DNA of 37,303 nt from Prevotella multiformis DSM 16608 (GCF_000191065.1 NZ_GL872284.1:3727-41029), one strand, 5' to 3'. Positions 25,589-34,081 are shown, counted from the first letter of the stretch. Notes: generated from the letters alone by a model not told the origin. Numbers and translations are program-made.

Positions 25589-26197
25589 ATGGAGATAAAA
25601 GTTTTCTCGGAGCTCATAAAAAGTCAAAGCAGGGAACTTGACAGGCTTATGAGACGGCAATTACCAATCAAGGTCGGAAGGATGGCAAAAGACCATTATC
25701 AGGAGAACTTCCGTAAAGGAGGATTCGTCAACGGTGGTCTGCAGAAGTGGCCTGTGACAAAGCGGCAGCTGTCCGGCTCCACGAGGGCAGCAGCCTCGTA
25801 TGGTCCTTTGCTGTCAGGACGAAACCATCTTTTCTCGTCCATTAAGTATATGCCGGGCGACTATCGTGTGACGGTATCAAATGACCTTCCGTATGCAGCC
25901 ATACACAACCAGGGAGGGACTGTCAGCACAGCCGTAACACCCAAGATGCGACGTTTTGCCTGGTATATGTACTATAACACTTCAGGAAGGTCGCCAAAGG
26001 GACAAAAAGGGAAGAAGAAAAGCCCGGCACAGTCAGCTTCACCACAGGCTGAGTTCTGGCGTAACCTTGCACTCACCCGGAAGCAGAAACTGACTGTGAA
26101 AATACCCAAACGTCAGTTCATAGGTAAAAGTGAGGAGCTGACGAAGAGTATCAATGAGAAAATAGAACAGGAAATTACAAACATCTTAGGATTATAG
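25589..26197 (+). CDS. Phage virion morphogenesis protein (Mu gpG-like)
   Basis: A 202-aa basic protein of the Mu G/tail-completion family (PF05069 type). It has an N-terminal helix with KVGRMAKDHYQENFRKGGFVNGG, the LLSGRNHLFSSIKY motif, and PYAAIHNQGGTV, both typical of the family. It ends in helices with IPKRQFIGKSEEL. The family acts in head-tail completion. A 91-bp gap separates it from the minor head gene, and an A-rich leader precedes the ATG. Confidence 0.85.
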   Translation: MEIKVFSELIKSQSRELDRLMRRQLPIKVGRMAKDHYQENFRKGGFVNGGLQKWPVTKRQLSGSTRAAASYGPLLSGRNHLFSSIKYMPGDYRVTVSNDLPYAAIHNQGGTVSTAVTPKMRRFAWYMYYNTSGRSPKGQKGKKKSPAQSASPQAEFWRNLALTRKQKLTVKIPKRQFIGKSEELTKSINEKIEQEITNILGL

Positions 26198-26200
26198 AAT

Positions 26201-26641
26201 ATGGAAGCAATTATTACATCTATCCTCAATCTCATTAGCAATGAGATACCTGAACTTTCATTAGTAGACGAGGACTACGGACAGCTTGAAACAGCAGAGG
26301 ACACTTACCCAGTGACCTTTCCGTGTGCTCTCATAGGTAATATGGAGGCTGACTGGGAAGAAATAGGCTTAGGCATACAAAAGGGCGTGGTAACGCTTAC
26401 AGCACGGCTTGCTATCGACTGTTACGACGACACACACATCGGCTCTGGAACTACAGAAAAAACGGAAGAACGCTTACGGCTGGCAAACCGCCTGTACACT
26501 GTATTGCAGTGTTCACGTCACTGTGAGAACATGGGACCGTTGTATCGCACGAAAACAAGATTCTATTCGCTCCCAGGTATGATTAAGGTCTATGAGTACA
26601 TCTTCCAGTTTGAATTGCACGACGGTTCTGCTGCAGAATAA
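26201..26641 (+). CDS. Tail terminator-like protein (Mu gp37-like)
   Basis: A 146-aa protein, the last gene of the rightward late operon. It has alpha/beta composition with an ALIGNMEADWEEIGLGIQKGVVTLTARLAI core and a C-terminal strand YEYIFQFELHD. Size and position, right after the virion morphogenesis gene, fit a tail terminator or joining protein. No catalytic motif is visible. A bidirectional terminator follows directly. Confidence 0.65.
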   Translation: MEAIITSILNLISNEIPELSLVDEDYGQLETAEDTYPVTFPCALIGNMEADWEEIGLGIQKGVVTLTARLAIDCYDDTHIGSGTTEKTEERLRLANRLYTVLQCSRHCENMGPLYRTKTRFYSLPGMIKVYEYIFQFELHDGSAAE

Positions 26642-26646
26642 ATGAT

Positions 26647-26680
26647 AAAAGGTAGAAGAGTTCCTTCTACCTTTTATTTC
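26647..26680. terminator. Bidirectional intrinsic terminator
   Basis: A perfect 12-bp stem, AAAAGGTAGAAG (26647-26658) and CTTCTACCTTTT (26664-26675), with loop AGTTC. T-rich sequence follows on both strands. It lies between the convergent ends of the rightward late operon and the 88-aa gene and should stop transcription from both sides. Confidence 0.85.
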
Positions 26681-26940
26681 TGAAACAGCTCTAACTGACG
26701 TGCTGTCAACCTTGGCATTCTGACCTTGGGAACAGGACGCACCTGAATATCTTTTATCTCATGGCACTTGCGGCGTATAATGCTCATGATGCGTTCCTCA
26801 CTGATAAAGAACTCCTGCTTCGACAAAATACACAGCGCATCATCAAAGCGGAGGCGTTTTTCCTCCGTCCAATAATAGTAGCGTCGGCACAAAGCCTCGT
26901 CACGCAGTTCTATCAGCTTTTTATCCCTTCCTTTACTCAT
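26674..26940 (-). CDS. Unknown 88-aa basic protein, candidate regulator
   Basis: A Lys/Arg-rich protein with several predicted helices (ELRDEALCRRYYYWT, FDDALCILSKQEFFISEERIMSIIRRK) and a basic C-terminus with VPKVRMPRLTARQLELFQ. The YYYWTEEKRLRFDDAL region resembles short DNA-binding proteins of Bacteroidota mobile elements, but I cannot name the family. It sits alone between early and late regions, with its own promoter placing the transcript start at about the ATG. In Mu this is where Mor and C activators lie, so a late activator role is possible by position only. Confidence 0.6.
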   Translation of the reverse strand: MSKGRDKKLIELRDEALCRRYYYWTEEKRLRFDDALCILSKQEFFISEERIMSIIRRKCHEIKDIQVRPVPKVRMPRLTARQLELFQK

Positions 26941-26945
26941 ATCTG

Positions 26946-26977
26946 CAAAATTAACAAATAATCATCTTATTTGCAAG
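26946..26977 (-). promoter_or_regulatory. Promoter of the 88-aa gene (leaderless)
   Basis: On the minus strand CTTG (26977-26974), 20 nt, then TAATTTTG (26953-26946), a perfect -7 box. A start about 7 nt downstream coincides with the ATG at 26940, so the mRNA would be leaderless or nearly so. Confidence 0.55.
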
Positions 26978-27010
26978 TATTTACACCTTTTTATCTGCTT
27001 ACTACAAATA

Positions 27011-27054
27011 AAAACCGCCAAAATGTGTGTTCGTACACATTAATGGGCGGTTTT
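27011..27054 (-). terminator. Terminator of the early operon
   Basis: A two-part stem: AAAACCGCC (27011-27019) pairs with GGCGGTTTT (27046-27054), and AATGTGT (27022-27028) with ACACATT (27035-27041). On the minus strand a T-rich tail follows. It lies directly after the DUF3164 gene and closes the leftward early operon. The plus strand also ends in TTTTATT, so it may work both ways. Confidence 0.8.
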
Positions 27055-27088
27055 ATTCTTAAACAGGAGTTAGTTAATGATTTTTATC

Positions 27089-27733
27089 TTATAACCTACA
27101 GAAGCTTGGTTCTACACGTTCCCAGACATTGGTCTTTGGGTTCTTCTGATAGAAGTAGTAGTTGATAGCGTTCTTCTGGACCACATTCGCCTCCTTGAAA
27201 AGTGTCATAATCTCTGAATACTCACTATCGAACTTATCCTCCAACTCATACAGCTTAGAGATGCTCTTGTAGTCGAGGTCACCAGCCTTATTGCGTTCAA
27301 GCAGCGTCATTGCCATCTGATACATTGGATCGTCCGAACCTCTCTCGCTCTGTTCCATATAACGCTTGAGGTAGTCGATTAGACGCTCTGCTGCAAGGTC
27401 TGCACGCTCGTCAAAGCCTTTCACCTTATTACTTGAGATTTCAAGGCGAAAATCGCCGTCAGTAATCGTGTAGCTTCGCTGGTCATTCTTACGAACCTGA
27501 CCATAGTCACGCATCACACTTACGAAGCTCTCAACTTCACCCTGCAACCAGTCGTGGAATCCACGCACGTCAGTCACAACACGTGTCAGGCGTTGCCACA
27601 CATCGTGCATCATCTCAGCACGTAACCCCTCGTAGGTCTCACGCCGCTCGATGCGGTTCTTCTTCTCCTCGTTCTGTAACTCGGCGAGCAGCTTTGCCCG
27701 CTCCTCCTTACTCATGTCTTTAATGTTCATCAT
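27089..27733 (-). CDS. DUF3164 family protein
   Basis: A 214-aa protein with the family's features: a Lys/Glu-rich N-terminus (KDMSKEERAKLLAELQNEEKK), a central TITDGDFRLEISSNKVKGFDERADLAAERLIDYL segment, and a C-terminal helical part. DUF3164 proteins are found in the early regions of Mu-like phages next to GemA-type proteins. Their biochemical role is unknown to me. It is the last gene of the early operon and is followed by a strong terminator. Confidence 0.8.
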   Translation of the reverse strand: MMNIKDMSKEERAKLLAELQNEEKKNRIERRETYEGLRAEMMHDVWQRLTRVVTDVRGFHDWLQGEVESFVSVMRDYGQVRKNDQRSYTITDGDFRLEISSNKVKGFDERADLAAERLIDYLKRYMEQSERGSDDPMYQMAMTLLERNKAGDLDYKSISKLYELEDKFDSEYSEIMTLFKEANVVQKNAINYYFYQKNPKTNVWERVEPSFCRL

Positions 27734-27810
27734 ATCTGTTAATGTTTGGTTGAATTGTTTACGAGCTTACATGTGAACAGGTTAATTGTAATGATAACTT
27801 GTCAACCTGC

Positions 27811-28215
27811 TTACTCGTCTTCATTTTTACTTTTTCTAATGATAATTCTTATCTTAGCATTCAGTGCGTTGAGCTCATCCACATCCAACGCCCTGAAAGG
27901 TTTACCTGCTATACGTGGGTCTTGGCAGAAGGCATTCACACGATTCCAGTCTGTTGTATCAATTCCATATATCTGCAGCTGGTGCAGAACTCCGCTGCGT
28001 GCCTTTCGTAGGATGTCATGCTGCCTGCGTCGACGCTCGTCATAGCCTGTAACTTCCTCCATCTGCCTGCACATCGAGTCATATTCTTTTGCCGACATCT
28101 GATGAAGGTGTACTGTTCTGTTTTGTGTAAACTGATAGACCAGCGTTTCCTTGTCAGCACCAGGCATCTTCTTTAGCAGTGTGTAAAAACGTGTGTAATT
28201 AAATTCTTTTTTCAT
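27811..28215 (-). CDS. GemA-like regulatory protein (Mu gp16-like)
   Basis: A 134-aa protein with a YTLLKKMPGADKETLVYQFT start and RTVHLHQMSAKEYDSMCRQME, followed by a helix-rich region (ILRKARSGVLHQLQIYGI) and WNRVNAFCQDPRIAGKPFRAL. This layout is that of the Bacteroidota counterpart of Mu GemA/gp16. The Mu protein affects host gene expression and DNA supercoiling; whether this one does is not shown. It lies upstream of the DUF3164 gene, as in other Mu-like phages. Confidence 0.65.
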   Translation of the reverse strand: MKKEFNYTRFYTLLKKMPGADKETLVYQFTQNRTVHLHQMSAKEYDSMCRQMEEVTGYDERRRRQHDILRKARSGVLHQLQIYGIDTTDWNRVNAFCQDPRIAGKPFRALDVDELNALNAKIRIIIRKSKNEDE

Positions 28216-28220
28216 AATTC

Positions 28221-28484
28221 CTATTTTAGATCCGCATTGAGTAAGAAATCAACTGGTATAGACATGAGTTTAATATCCTTTTTTACCTGATCTGGATTAA
28301 TATTGTATTTTTCGAAGTTTATCTGAGGTTTGAGAAACTCCCAACACTTCTTTCTGATTTCCGAAAGAGTATATGCTTCTTTTCCATAAACCAAAAGTCC
28401 CTCCAATAATATCTTATTAAATCCTTCTGGTTTAATCATGACAGTAACACGATAATATCGTGGTCCAATATTTACTTTTCCCAT
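28221..28484 (-). CDS. Small early protein, unknown
   Basis: An 87-aa protein starting MGKVNIGPRYYRVTV. I chose the ATG at 28484 because GGAAGGAGG lies just upstream, a good ribosome-binding site for this phage. A longer reading begins at 28502. It overlaps the previous gene by 13 nt. It is beta/alpha in character with a hydrophobic core (KILLEGLLVYGKEAYTL). No family recognised. The gene is more AT-rich than its neighbours, as if acquired separately. Confidence 0.6.
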   Translation of the reverse strand: MGKVNIGPRYYRVTVMIKPEGFNKILLEGLLVYGKEAYTLSEIRKKCWEFLKPQINFEKYNINPDQVKKDIKLMSIPVDFLLNADLK

Positions 28485-28741
28485 AGCTTTTCCTCCTTCC
28501 AATCTTTGTAATTTTGCCTTGCGTGAGATACCACCTCTGGAAGGGTCTCGTTCAGATCGTATACTGCAAGCAGTGGCACGCCGTTCATGCTCACAAACAA
28601 TTCGCCATTAAACTCCATTACCTGCACAGCTTCACGTGCCTCTGCATCGAGGCGTGCCTGTCGTTTGTTCTGCATTCTGTCGGCACGTTCCTCATGCCAT
28701 GTCTGCAATCTCTTCTTGAGCTTGTCTAAAAATGTTGCCAT
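28472..28741 (-). CDS. Small early protein, unknown
   Basis: An 89-aa protein with a highly charged N-terminal helix (DKLKKRLQTWHEERADRMQNKRQ) and a beta-hairpin-like part (VMEFNGELFVSMNGVPLLAVYDL). No family recognised. Its leader and first codons share a 22-bp identity (28733-28754) with the start region at 34472-34493, suggesting a duplicated translation-initiation segment. It is part of the early operon. Confidence 0.65.
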   Translation of the reverse strand: MATFLDKLKKRLQTWHEERADRMQNKRQARLDAEAREAVQVMEFNGELFVSMNGVPLLAVYDLNETLPEVVSHARQNYKDWKEEKLWEK

Positions 28742-28747
28742 AATCTT

Positions 28748-29038
28748 TTATTTTTGAATGTAATACGTTTGGATTAATTTTCCGTTCCGCTTGATGAGCA
28801 GCTGTCTCTGACCGTCTTCACTGATCAGGTCGGTGCCGATCTCACTTCTTACAGTTATGTCTTTGCGGATATACAGCTTATGGACAAACCAGTCTACAAA
28901 GTCTTTCAGCTTTTGCCACTCTTCTTCAGTATCCTCAATTCCTCGTAAAGAGTAGATGTTACTGATAGCCAGCTGAAGCCTTAGCAGCCACTCCGGCTTG
29001 TCATTCGGAATTGTTGATTTGTACCTTAGAATTCCCAT
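28748..29038 (-). CDS. Small early protein, unknown
   Basis: A 96-aa protein: an N-terminal helix-rich half (PEWLLRLQLAISNIYSLRG, EEEWQKLKDFVDWFVHKLY) and a C-terminal beta half (TDLISEDGQRQLLIKRNGKLIQTYYIQ). No family recognised. It lies in the tightly packed early cargo cluster, 6 nt upstream of the next gene. Confidence 0.6.
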   Translation of the reverse strand: MGILRYKSTIPNDKPEWLLRLQLAISNIYSLRGIEDTEEEWQKLKDFVDWFVHKLYIRKDITVRSEIGTDLISEDGQRQLLIKRNGKLIQTYYIQK

Positions 29039-29050
29039 AATTTGCTCATG

Positions 29051-29239
29051 TTATACATAATAAAACTCCCGATGCAACACCAATACAGGTTCTCCAACTC
29101 CCATTACCCATACTCCACGTTTATCGTCCTTGCCAGCTGGTGGGTCGATAACCACATGCTCACTTCCAGAAGTTATATTTCCAAAAATCCGCCCAACGCC
29201 TTCACAACGAGTGATTCTTATTCTTTTCTTCTCTTTCAT
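29051..29239 (-). CDS. Small early protein, unknown
   Basis: A 62-aa basic, beta-rich protein (MKEKKRIRITRCEGVGRIFG...). Its start overlaps the stop of the Cys-rich gene upstream in an ATGA, which supports real, coupled translation. No family or function recognised. Confidence 0.55.
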   Translation of the reverse strand: MKEKKRIRITRCEGVGRIFGNITSGSEHVVIDPPAGKDDKRGVWVMGVGEPVLVLHREFYYV

Positions 29240-29490
29240 TTTCTTTCCTCCATATTATGATTTTCATTTGCTTTCCACTCAACTTTTATCACTGCATCAA
29301 GTTTACCGCTACCTTGACATACCGGGCAGTCTTTTTTGTATGGCTCTTGATACCTGTCCTCCTGCCAGTGATAGCCGTTACCTTGACAGTACGGACATTT
29401 GAAATGTTTACTTTCTATGACTTCCGTCATTCGACCACCCGGACTAAGTCTCCCTGGTGTAATCTCTATCATTCGCAGTTCCTTGCTCAT
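29236..29490 (-). CDS. DnaJ-type zinc-finger small protein
   Basis: An 84-aa protein with two CxxCxGxG-type motifs, CPYCQGNG (about residues 33-40) and CPVCQGSG (about 56-63), the zinc-binding repeat of DnaJ chaperones. There is no J domain, so it is not a DnaJ. Two such motifs can hold one zinc ion and form a small protein-binding module. It is translationally coupled to the next gene. Role in the phage unknown. Confidence 0.7.
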   Translation of the reverse strand: MSKELRMIEITPGRLSPGGRMTEVIESKHFKCPYCQGNGYHWQEDRYQEPYKKDCPVCQGSGKLDAVIKVEWKANENHNMEERK

Positions 29491-29501
29491 ACTAAATCCG
29501 A

Positions 29502-29753
29502 TTAAAGAAAAAACATTGTACCCATATTCTGCAACACACAGAACAACAGACCATCATCTCCATCTTGTGGCTGGAGACCAAGCGACTCTGCTGTTCCATA
29601 AGTAGTAACAGTACCATATTTCCCTATCATAAAGAATCCACCACTGACAGGATGACACCGCTCCACATTAATGGAAGAATGAACTGTGTGGTCACTAAAA
29701 ACTACTGGCTGTTTCAACCCAGTTTTATCATCTTCAAAAATTACATATTTCAT
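29502..29753 (-). CDS. Small early protein, unknown
   Basis: An 83-aa, beta-rich protein (MKYVIFEDDKTGLKQPVVFSDHTVHSS...) with no membrane segment. It lies 17 nt after the second ATPase gene in the early operon. Similar short proteins occur in Bacteroidota phages, but I cannot name the family. Confidence 0.6.
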   Translation of the reverse strand: MKYVIFEDDKTGLKQPVVFSDHTVHSSINVERCHPVSGGFFMIGKYGTVTTYGTAESLGLQPQDGDDGLLFCVLQNMGTMFFL

Positions 29754-29770
29754 ATTCTTTTAATTAAATA

Positions 29771-30523
29771 TTATTCTTGCTTAGGACTTTCGCCCCAGTA
29801 TATATCTGCTCGCTCTTTCCATATTGTATAATAGCCCTTGTTTCCGAAGTACCGTCCCTTACTGATTGCTCGAAACCCACTGACAAATATCTTCAGGCTC
29901 GCATCATACATCACGCTTACAGCAGTACGTCCTGCAGGTTTATTCCCATCAGCCTGACTGACGAAGATGAGCAGCTTGTTGGCATGTCGCTCTTTGAATG
30001 CTTCGTACTCTGCGAAACTCATGTGCGTATATTGAAAACTGTCTATCACAACGATGTCTGGGCTCTTGTGCTTGCCAAGGCGTGCCGATAGCTGTTCCAT
30101 GTTCTCGCGATCGAGCAGTACGAACCGTCGTGCAACGTCCTGCATGCCTGCCGTCATAAAGGCATTCTTCATTGTCAGCGAAGCTCCTTCCTCCAGACTG
30201 TCGTATGCAACACGACCGAAGCGGGAGAGTTCCTTACAAAGCTGCAATAAGAAACTCGTCTTGCCGTTACCGCTGTTGCCCCACACGAACCACACGCCAT
30301 TCTTCTCGGGATGACCGAAGGCTTCCTTCCATTCTCCTTCAAAAGGATAAGTCTCTTTCTTCATGCGCATCACGTCACTCACACTCAGTGCACGACGGAG
30401 CACAGGATGGTCCCGCCGCCACAGCGACTTCTCGAGCTCCTTTATTTTATCGCGAAGCTCAGCATTGGTAGCAGTGAGTTCAGCTATCACCTGAGCTGCA
30501 TCTTTTATCACTTTAGTCATCAT
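29771..30523 (-). CDS. Second P-loop ATPase of the early operon
   Basis: A 250-aa protein with an N-terminal coiled coil (about 8-35), Walker A GNSGNGKTS (82-90) and Walker B DIVVIDS (156-162). It resembles RecA/RadA/KaiC-type or Sak4-like ATPases more than MuB. It follows the MuB-like gene by 15 nt. A role in phage replication or recombination, perhaps handling DNA with the transpososome, is likely from position. The exact function is not visible. Confidence 0.75.
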   Translation of the reverse strand: MMTKVIKDAAQVIAELTATNAELRDKIKELEKSLWRRDHPVLRRALSVSDVMRMKKETYPFEGEWKEAFGHPEKNGVWFVWGNSGNGKTSFLLQLCKELSRFGRVAYDSLEEGASLTMKNAFMTAGMQDVARRFVLLDRENMEQLSARLGKHKSPDIVVIDSFQYTHMSFAEYEAFKERHANKLLIFVSQADGNKPAGRTAVSVMYDASLKIFVSGFRAISKGRYFGNKGYYTIWKERADIYWGESPKQE

Positions 30524-30538
30524 TCTTAGGACTGAGGC

Positions 30539-31459
30539 TTATTTGAGCACTGTTTTACCACTGTTTGAGTTCCCTTCGGATGGACTGGGGGAGGCTTTAG
30601 TCATAAGTTTTACTCTATGAATACTCTTCTTTACTCTGCGCAAGTCGAACTCGTATTCTTCAGAGTCTCTCACCACTTCTGATATGCGTGCCTTGTCAGT
30701 GATGCCATTCGCCACACAAACAGCATAGACATCGTGAGCACCTGTACGTTCAAGTTCAAAGAACTTACGACCGATACGTGAATGAATCTCGTTATACCCA
30801 CACTTGTTGTAACGCAGCCCCATTGTCATACGACGCTTGATATAGCTTGTAGAGAAGAAGACGATACCACATTTATCCTCCAGACGGTTGTACAAGTCAA
30901 TGAAGTAGTGAAATACACGCTCTGGCAACTTGTCCGCCTCGTCAAAGAGTAATAATGGTGCGTTCATCTGAATCAGATCATCAATGATGCGGTCGAGCAG
31001 CTCTCTAACGCTGTAACCTTCTGTCTTCTGACCGATACGGCGTGCAATCTCACGAATGAAGTCGCTTTTCTTCATATCTTCTGAACAGAGAATGTAAAAC
31101 ACCTCGTTGTGCTCACCTGCATACAGCTTAGCTGTGGTTGTCTTTCCGCAACCTGCTTCACCAACTACCCACGTAACGTTCTTAACTGTTTGAGCATCGT
31201 TCATTGCGAATACCATCTCTTGATAGGCTTTCGTCTCAACCACCTGCCAGTCTGTACCAGTAGTAGTTCCTAACTGCGATGCGAGGTTGCGCCACATATC
31301 ATCAGATATATTTTCCCATTTACCCTGCAAGATGCTGCTCACAGTTGCGCTACTTGTTCCTGTAAGGCTCTGTGCTGCCTTATTCTGACTTGGATACTTG
31401 CTGACATATTGTTTCAAGCTCTCCTGTATCTGTCCTTTTTCGTTCTTTGTTAGTTTCAT
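30539..31459 (-). CDS. MuB-like transposition target-selector ATPase
   Basis: A 306-aa AAA+ protein. An N-terminal HTH region (about 8-60) precedes Walker A GEAGCGKTT (100-108) and Walker B LLLFDEAD (169-176). Its place right after the MuA-like gene matches Mu B, which binds target DNA, delivers it to the transposase and confers target immunity. The C-terminal region after residue 260 is basic and may contact MuA or DNA. Confidence 0.9.
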   Translation of the reverse strand: MKLTKNEKGQIQESLKQYVSKYPSQNKAAQSLTGTSSATVSSILQGKWENISDDMWRNLASQLGTTTGTDWQVVETKAYQEMVFAMNDAQTVKNVTWVVGEAGCGKTTTAKLYAGEHNEVFYILCSEDMKKSDFIREIARRIGQKTEGYSVRELLDRIIDDLIQMNAPLLLFDEADKLPERVFHYFIDLYNRLEDKCGIVFFSTSYIKRRMTMGLRYNKCGYNEIHSRIGRKFFELERTGAHDVYAVCVANGITDKARISEVVRDSEEYEFDLRRVKKSIHRVKLMTKASPSPSEGNSNSGKTVLK

Positions 31460-31588
31460 ATTGTTGTTCTTTTATTAATTGTTCTTGTTCAGTGAGGCAA
31501 TGCCTCGCTGCTTATAATTACCTTATCGCTTTTAAAGCCTAAGTGACCCACTTTTGATGCGTAAGTGAATGACTTATCATCGGCTTCC

Positions 31589-33691
31589 TTATAGTTTTCC
31601 TGCCGTTGCTGCCATATCAACCTTAACAGGTGTAGTTATGTCTTGTTCTTTATTCTCATTTACCTCATCGCTCCAATCGGTCAGACTAATATGCTTGGTT
31701 ATCTGTCCCAATGTGAATCTTTTAGGTGGCTGTGAGTACAAGGCAAGTCTTGATTGTGCTTGCTCCTGCTGCTCCTTGTTAAGTCCCTTCAGCTTCGGAT
31801 AGGTGAGTCCGTTCTGCTCTGGGTCAGTACCATGGGCAATAGCGATGCGCCTGCCTGCTATTACACGTTCAATGCGGTCGTTCTTACCTGCTTCGATAGC
31901 TTTGTGTATCTGCGTCTTCTCCTCTGCACTCTGGTCTTGCAATGCACGGTGTATCTCCCAGTAGGGACGTGCTACGGCTGAAAAACGTTTTCCTCCAGCA
32001 AGGTCAATCGCATAAAGATTAACAGTGGTCATGTCGTTGGGATCATATTGAACATAGAATTTTTCCCACGTATGCAGCTTGCGCCATTCCAAGTCTGGTT
32101 CTCCGTTCTTGAATACCTCCCATGTATATTTCTGTTTTTTCACCTCAATAGTGATACCCTGATCAGTAAACGTTGCGGGCTTGTTGTGCATAACCCAGAA
32201 CATATTTACCATGTCTACAGGTGTTACGACTGGTGTCTCTTCGTTTACGCTGCTTGCATATACTTCCATTCTGCTTTTACCATAGATGGGGTGCTTCATG
32301 GAGTTCCACTTCTGCCGTGCTTCTGCATAGATAGCTTTCAGTTCGTCTAATGTAGGCAAGCTCTTCTTATTGGCTTCCATGCTCTCAAGGTTGGGTCGGC
32401 TGCTGGTTTTCTTTGCAGTGATGTTCTGACCCGTGAAATTGTCATACTGGTGGAGAACCTGCTGTTGAAAACGTCCGAATATGGACTCAATCGTTTTGGA
32501 AGAGCCGTTGTTTGGCATTGTGGCACGGTGGATATGGCATATTTTGTCCAAGAAGCCTTTTCCATTTGAGTTCGGCTGAACCTTGTTTAGTTTCTTATGC
32601 CCGCCTTGATTATCATGTACAATCTCGTAGGGCTTGTGTCCGCTGGTCTGAATAGCCATTCGGAAAGCGTGATATTGCGCCTCATAATCCTCTGAATCGC
32701 TTATCCAGTAGCCCAGCATTACCTCACTCATAGCATCAATCACCTCGTAAACCTGTGTCGTACGCACTTTTCCTTCCTTATCCTGATAATACAGGTTCAG
32801 GCGTGTTCCATCACCATACCAAAGCGAGTCACGACGTGTTGGAAGTTTCGTTCTCTGCTTCCTGCCAAATTTAAGACGGGCGGCATTCTCACCATACACG
32901 GCATCATACCATAGCTGCTCTATGTCTGGGCTATTCAGCCACTTCTTCATGCGAGCAAGACTCTTCAGAGGCTTCCAACCATTCTCTATAGCTCGACGAT
33001 TCGCTTCTTCAAAGAGCTGAGCATCGGTATAAACGGGTGTCCTACTGCGCTTCAGTGCGATGAGCAGCTGCCCGAACTCGGGTGTTATCTTCACCGTATT
33101 ACGGTTCCCGACCTTACCACTGATAAGACTCTTGTACCCGTCAGCCTTGAATGTCTTAATCTTTGCCTTCAGTCGTGCCTGGTTCTGTGGGAGTGTGTGG
33201 TGATATTCATCACGCATAGCTTCAGAACTCTGATAGATTACCTCCCAAGCCCCTGCAGTGCTACCGTTCAGACTCTGACGAATAGCTCTACGCTGTGCCA
33301 TCATCTTCAACAGCTCTTTTAGTACGCTGGCATTAATGGTGTACTCCTCGACGAGCTTATCAGTCAAATGTTCCTGCTTGCCGTTCTTCTCGTAAGTGAA
33401 GTTTTCAAAGAACTCACGTGCCTCACTGTCCAGCTTGATGCGGTCACGCATCATCGCTTCCTTCATTCGCTGCTCTGGATCACCGTATCGTTCCATATAC
33501 CGAGCCTTGTATTTCTGAGGGATAGAGCTCCATGCGTAGAGTGCCTGACCGCCCTCGCCACCTCCGCGGTGTACGCTGACGATATTTCCACGGCTCATGT
33601 TCTGACGTAATGTAGCAGCTTTAATAACTGCATCACTACCTTCAGTCAGTTCCGCGTATGTCACGCACAATATTTTGTTGAAATACTCCAT
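31589..33691 (-). CDS. MuA-like DDE transposase
   Basis: A 700-aa transposase. The RNase H-like catalytic core is complete: Asp294 in WYGDGT, Asp360 in IVHDNQG and Glu402 in SKTIESIFGRFQQ. The spacing, 65 and 41 residues between them, is like MuA (D269, D336, E392). The N-terminal part (1-250) holds DNA-binding domains for the phage ends. The C-terminal part (about 520-700) is expected to contact the MuB protein. It cuts the phage ends and joins them to target DNA for integration and replicative transposition. Confidence 0.95.
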   Translation of the reverse strand: MEYFNKILCVTYAELTEGSDAVIKAATLRQNMSRGNIVSVHRGGGEGGQALYAWSSIPQKYKARYMERYGDPEQRMKEAMMRDRIKLDSEAREFFENFTYEKNGKQEHLTDKLVEEYTINASVLKELLKMMAQRRAIRQSLNGSTAGAWEVIYQSSEAMRDEYHHTLPQNQARLKAKIKTFKADGYKSLISGKVGNRNTVKITPEFGQLLIALKRSRTPVYTDAQLFEEANRRAIENGWKPLKSLARMKKWLNSPDIEQLWYDAVYGENAARLKFGRKQRTKLPTRRDSLWYGDGTRLNLYYQDKEGKVRTTQVYEVIDAMSEVMLGYWISDSEDYEAQYHAFRMAIQTSGHKPYEIVHDNQGGHKKLNKVQPNSNGKGFLDKICHIHRATMPNNGSSKTIESIFGRFQQQVLHQYDNFTGQNITAKKTSSRPNLESMEANKKSLPTLDELKAIYAEARQKWNSMKHPIYGKSRMEVYASSVNEETPVVTPVDMVNMFWVMHNKPATFTDQGITIEVKKQKYTWEVFKNGEPDLEWRKLHTWEKFYVQYDPNDMTTVNLYAIDLAGGKRFSAVARPYWEIHRALQDQSAEEKTQIHKAIEAGKNDRIERVIAGRRIAIAHGTDPEQNGLTYPKLKGLNKEQQEQAQSRLALYSQPPKRFTLGQITKHISLTDWSDEVNENKEQDITTPVKVDMAATAGKL

Positions 33692-33703
33692 TCCATTTCA
33701 ATG

Positions 33704-34081
33704 TTATAGGCTCATCGCCCAACTCTGTATTCCGTCAAGCTCACTCACACCTGGGTTATCCCAACTACGCTGAAGCTCACCTTTCTTATATACGGCCACC
33801 AATCCAGTGCAGCGTGTGTCAGCTTCCAGTAAAACATCGTGTGGAAAATACTGACGCATACATCCATCTGCAGAATGTATAGTTTCAATCTCAGGACCAA
33901 TATTAAGCACTACACCACCTTTCTGCAGCGCAAGGTTCCTGATGCGCTTTGCTAAATCACTCTGACCACGCTTCTCGTCAAAGTTCAGCGCATACCATAC
34001 CATCGTTCCCGTTACATTGAAAGCTTTCTGAAGGAACTCCCGCGTCTCTTTCGTTACTTCTATCACTCTTCTGAATTCCAT
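33704..34081 (-). CDS. Early operon gene upstream of the transposase, unknown
   Basis: A 125-aa protein (MEFRRVIEVTKETREFLQKAF...), 12 nt upstream of the transposase gene, so co-transcribed. It has an N-terminal helical region and a mixed C-terminus with LNIGPEIETIHSADG. No HTH is evident, so it does not look like Ner. Function unknown; related short genes precede the transposase in similar Bacteroidota phages. Confidence 0.65.
   Translation of the reverse strand: MEFRRVIEVTKETREFLQKAFNVTGTMVWYALNFDEKRGQSDLAKRIRNLALQKGGVVLNIGPEIETIHSADGCMRQYFPHDVLLEADTRCTGLVAVYKKGELQRSWDNPGVSELDGIQSWAMSL

Noticed and set aside
25379..25660. 93-codon minus-strand protein over the candidate small RNA
   Set aside because: Its start lies upstream of the predicted transcript start, and it runs through the terminator into the antisense of a real gene.
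31460..31588. Gap between transposase and MuB-like genes as a regulatory site
   Set aside because: It has a short GAGGCA/TGCCTC hairpin, but no promoter or terminator features I can support.
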